A stretch of DNA of 64,000 nt, from the NCBI GenBank assembly GCA_024138025.1, contig JAMXBD010001195.1:310001-374000 (forward strand), given 5' to 3'. The DNA comes from Combretum micranthum. Its lineage: Eukaryota > Streptophyta > Magnoliopsida > Myrtales > Combretaceae. The notes below the pieces were generated by a model. It had not been told where the DNA came from and made no database searches. It worked only from the letters and a program-made list of their open reading frames with translations. A program made the position numbers and the translations under genes. Positions 63,484 to 64,000 of the stretch are shown one piece after another. Positions within the stretch are counted from its first letter, which is position 1, and each line of letters starts with the position of its first letter.

Positions 63484-64000
63484 ATGGAAAACCGTAGATC
63501 TCCCTTGGGATCCCCAACTAAAGACCAACAAAGTGATTTCTTCAATAGTAGGAAAAAAAGACAAATTCGTATTAACCATGATGAGGTTTTTGCGAGTGAA
63601 TTAGTGTTTGAAGACAATAATAAATCCACATATTACAATCATAACACCAAATCTTATAGAGATGTTGTAGCCTCTTGCATTTCGAGAGCCTACGAACCCA
63701 TTTTTCTTCAAAATTACTTTTGATAATGAGCCATCGCCTGATTTAAAAGACATGGAAGATTCAGAAGACCCCTTGGATGATATTATAAGCGATGGAATTG
63801 GGATCAAAAGAATCATGTTTAGAACGGATGAGAAGGATTCCATTCGTAATAAATGGAAACAAACCTTAATCATTAAGTCCTGGGTATAATCCTGAGCTAC
63901 CAAATGCTCCTCAATAAATAGTATTTCATCTGTAGGAAACTGCAAATTTTAGCATGGAGAGTGTGGGAAAAGGATTTATTTTATATCCTTTCAATCGAAA
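63484..64000 (+). pseudogene. LINE ORF1 start, DUF4283-like, runs off the window
   Basis: Begins MENRRSPLGSPTK, with a run SYRDVVASCISRAY that resembles the first motif of plant L1 ORF1 proteins (nucleic-acid binding, RNP formation). A frame change near 63690 is followed by ITFDNEPSPDLKD, an acidic stretch, then RNKWKQTLIIK (63848-63880), the usual entry to the DUF4283 domain. One more base appears lost right after it, shifting to LGIILSYQMLLNK. The window ends before the domain does. Two shifts in 500 bp indicate a dead copy. Confidence 0.65.

Overview
The window is AT-rich nuclear DNA from a flowering plant, most likely a eudicot. The genes carry GT-AG introns, one of them is a brassinosteroid-pathway cytochrome P450 of the CYP90C type, and the rest is dominated by plant transposons (Mutator-like, Ty1-copia, Ty3-type, Helitron, LINE, MITEs). 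Base composition and repeat content do not identify the species.

Genic left arm (about 0.9-7.8 kb). A mitochondrial-type DIM1 rRNA adenine dimethylase lies on the + strand at 997-2387. It is broken by several small indels, one in the SAM-binding motif and a compensating pair flanking the catalytic NIPY motif. Downstream on the - strand is a nine-exon CYP90C1/ROTUNDIFOLIA3-like P450 (7763 down to 4154). All exons and splice sites are recognisable, but two exons each lack one base. From about 7.8 to 22.5 kb there is no convincing gene, only AT-rich DNA with simple repeats and small inverted-repeat elements.

Middle (22.5-37.9 kb). A decayed Ty1-copia element (22.56-26.46 kb), two MITE-like elements (28.1-28.8 kb, one with an exact 11-bp target duplication) and a relic RNase H domain of a LINE (29.2-29.64 kb) precede an apparently intact 16-exon - strand gene (37928 down to 30526). 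Summed exons give 397 codons plus stop: a cysteine-rich ectodomain, one membrane segment and a short tail. I do not recognise the family's function.

Nested transposon tower (38.2-57.0 kb). An outer Mutator-like element (MULE-2, 38195-56955, 9-bp flanking repeat matching at 8 of 9 bases) starts 267 bp upstream of that gene's start codon. It is split by about 3.5 kb of unclassified DNA, and within that tract sits a second Mutator-like element (MULE-1, 42317-51706, exact 9-bp target duplication GTTAATTCT). MULE-1 is split in turn by a 3.1-kb non-autonomous LTR retroelement on the - strand (47125-50188, exact 5-bp duplication GAGGG). Both MULEs carry a mudrA-type transposase relic followed by a plant-mobile-domain gene relic, and they share at least two TAG stops at identical places.

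Right arm (57-64 kb). A 179-bp hAT-type MITE with an exact 8-bp duplication, a decayed Helitron Rep/helicase gene on the - strand with a recent 250-bp tandem duplication near its 5' part, and the start of a LINE ORF1 (DUF4283-like) running off the window end.

The functional content is therefore three host genes, two of them frameshifted as read, embedded in layered transposon DNA. No RNA genes or CRISPR-like arrays were seen.
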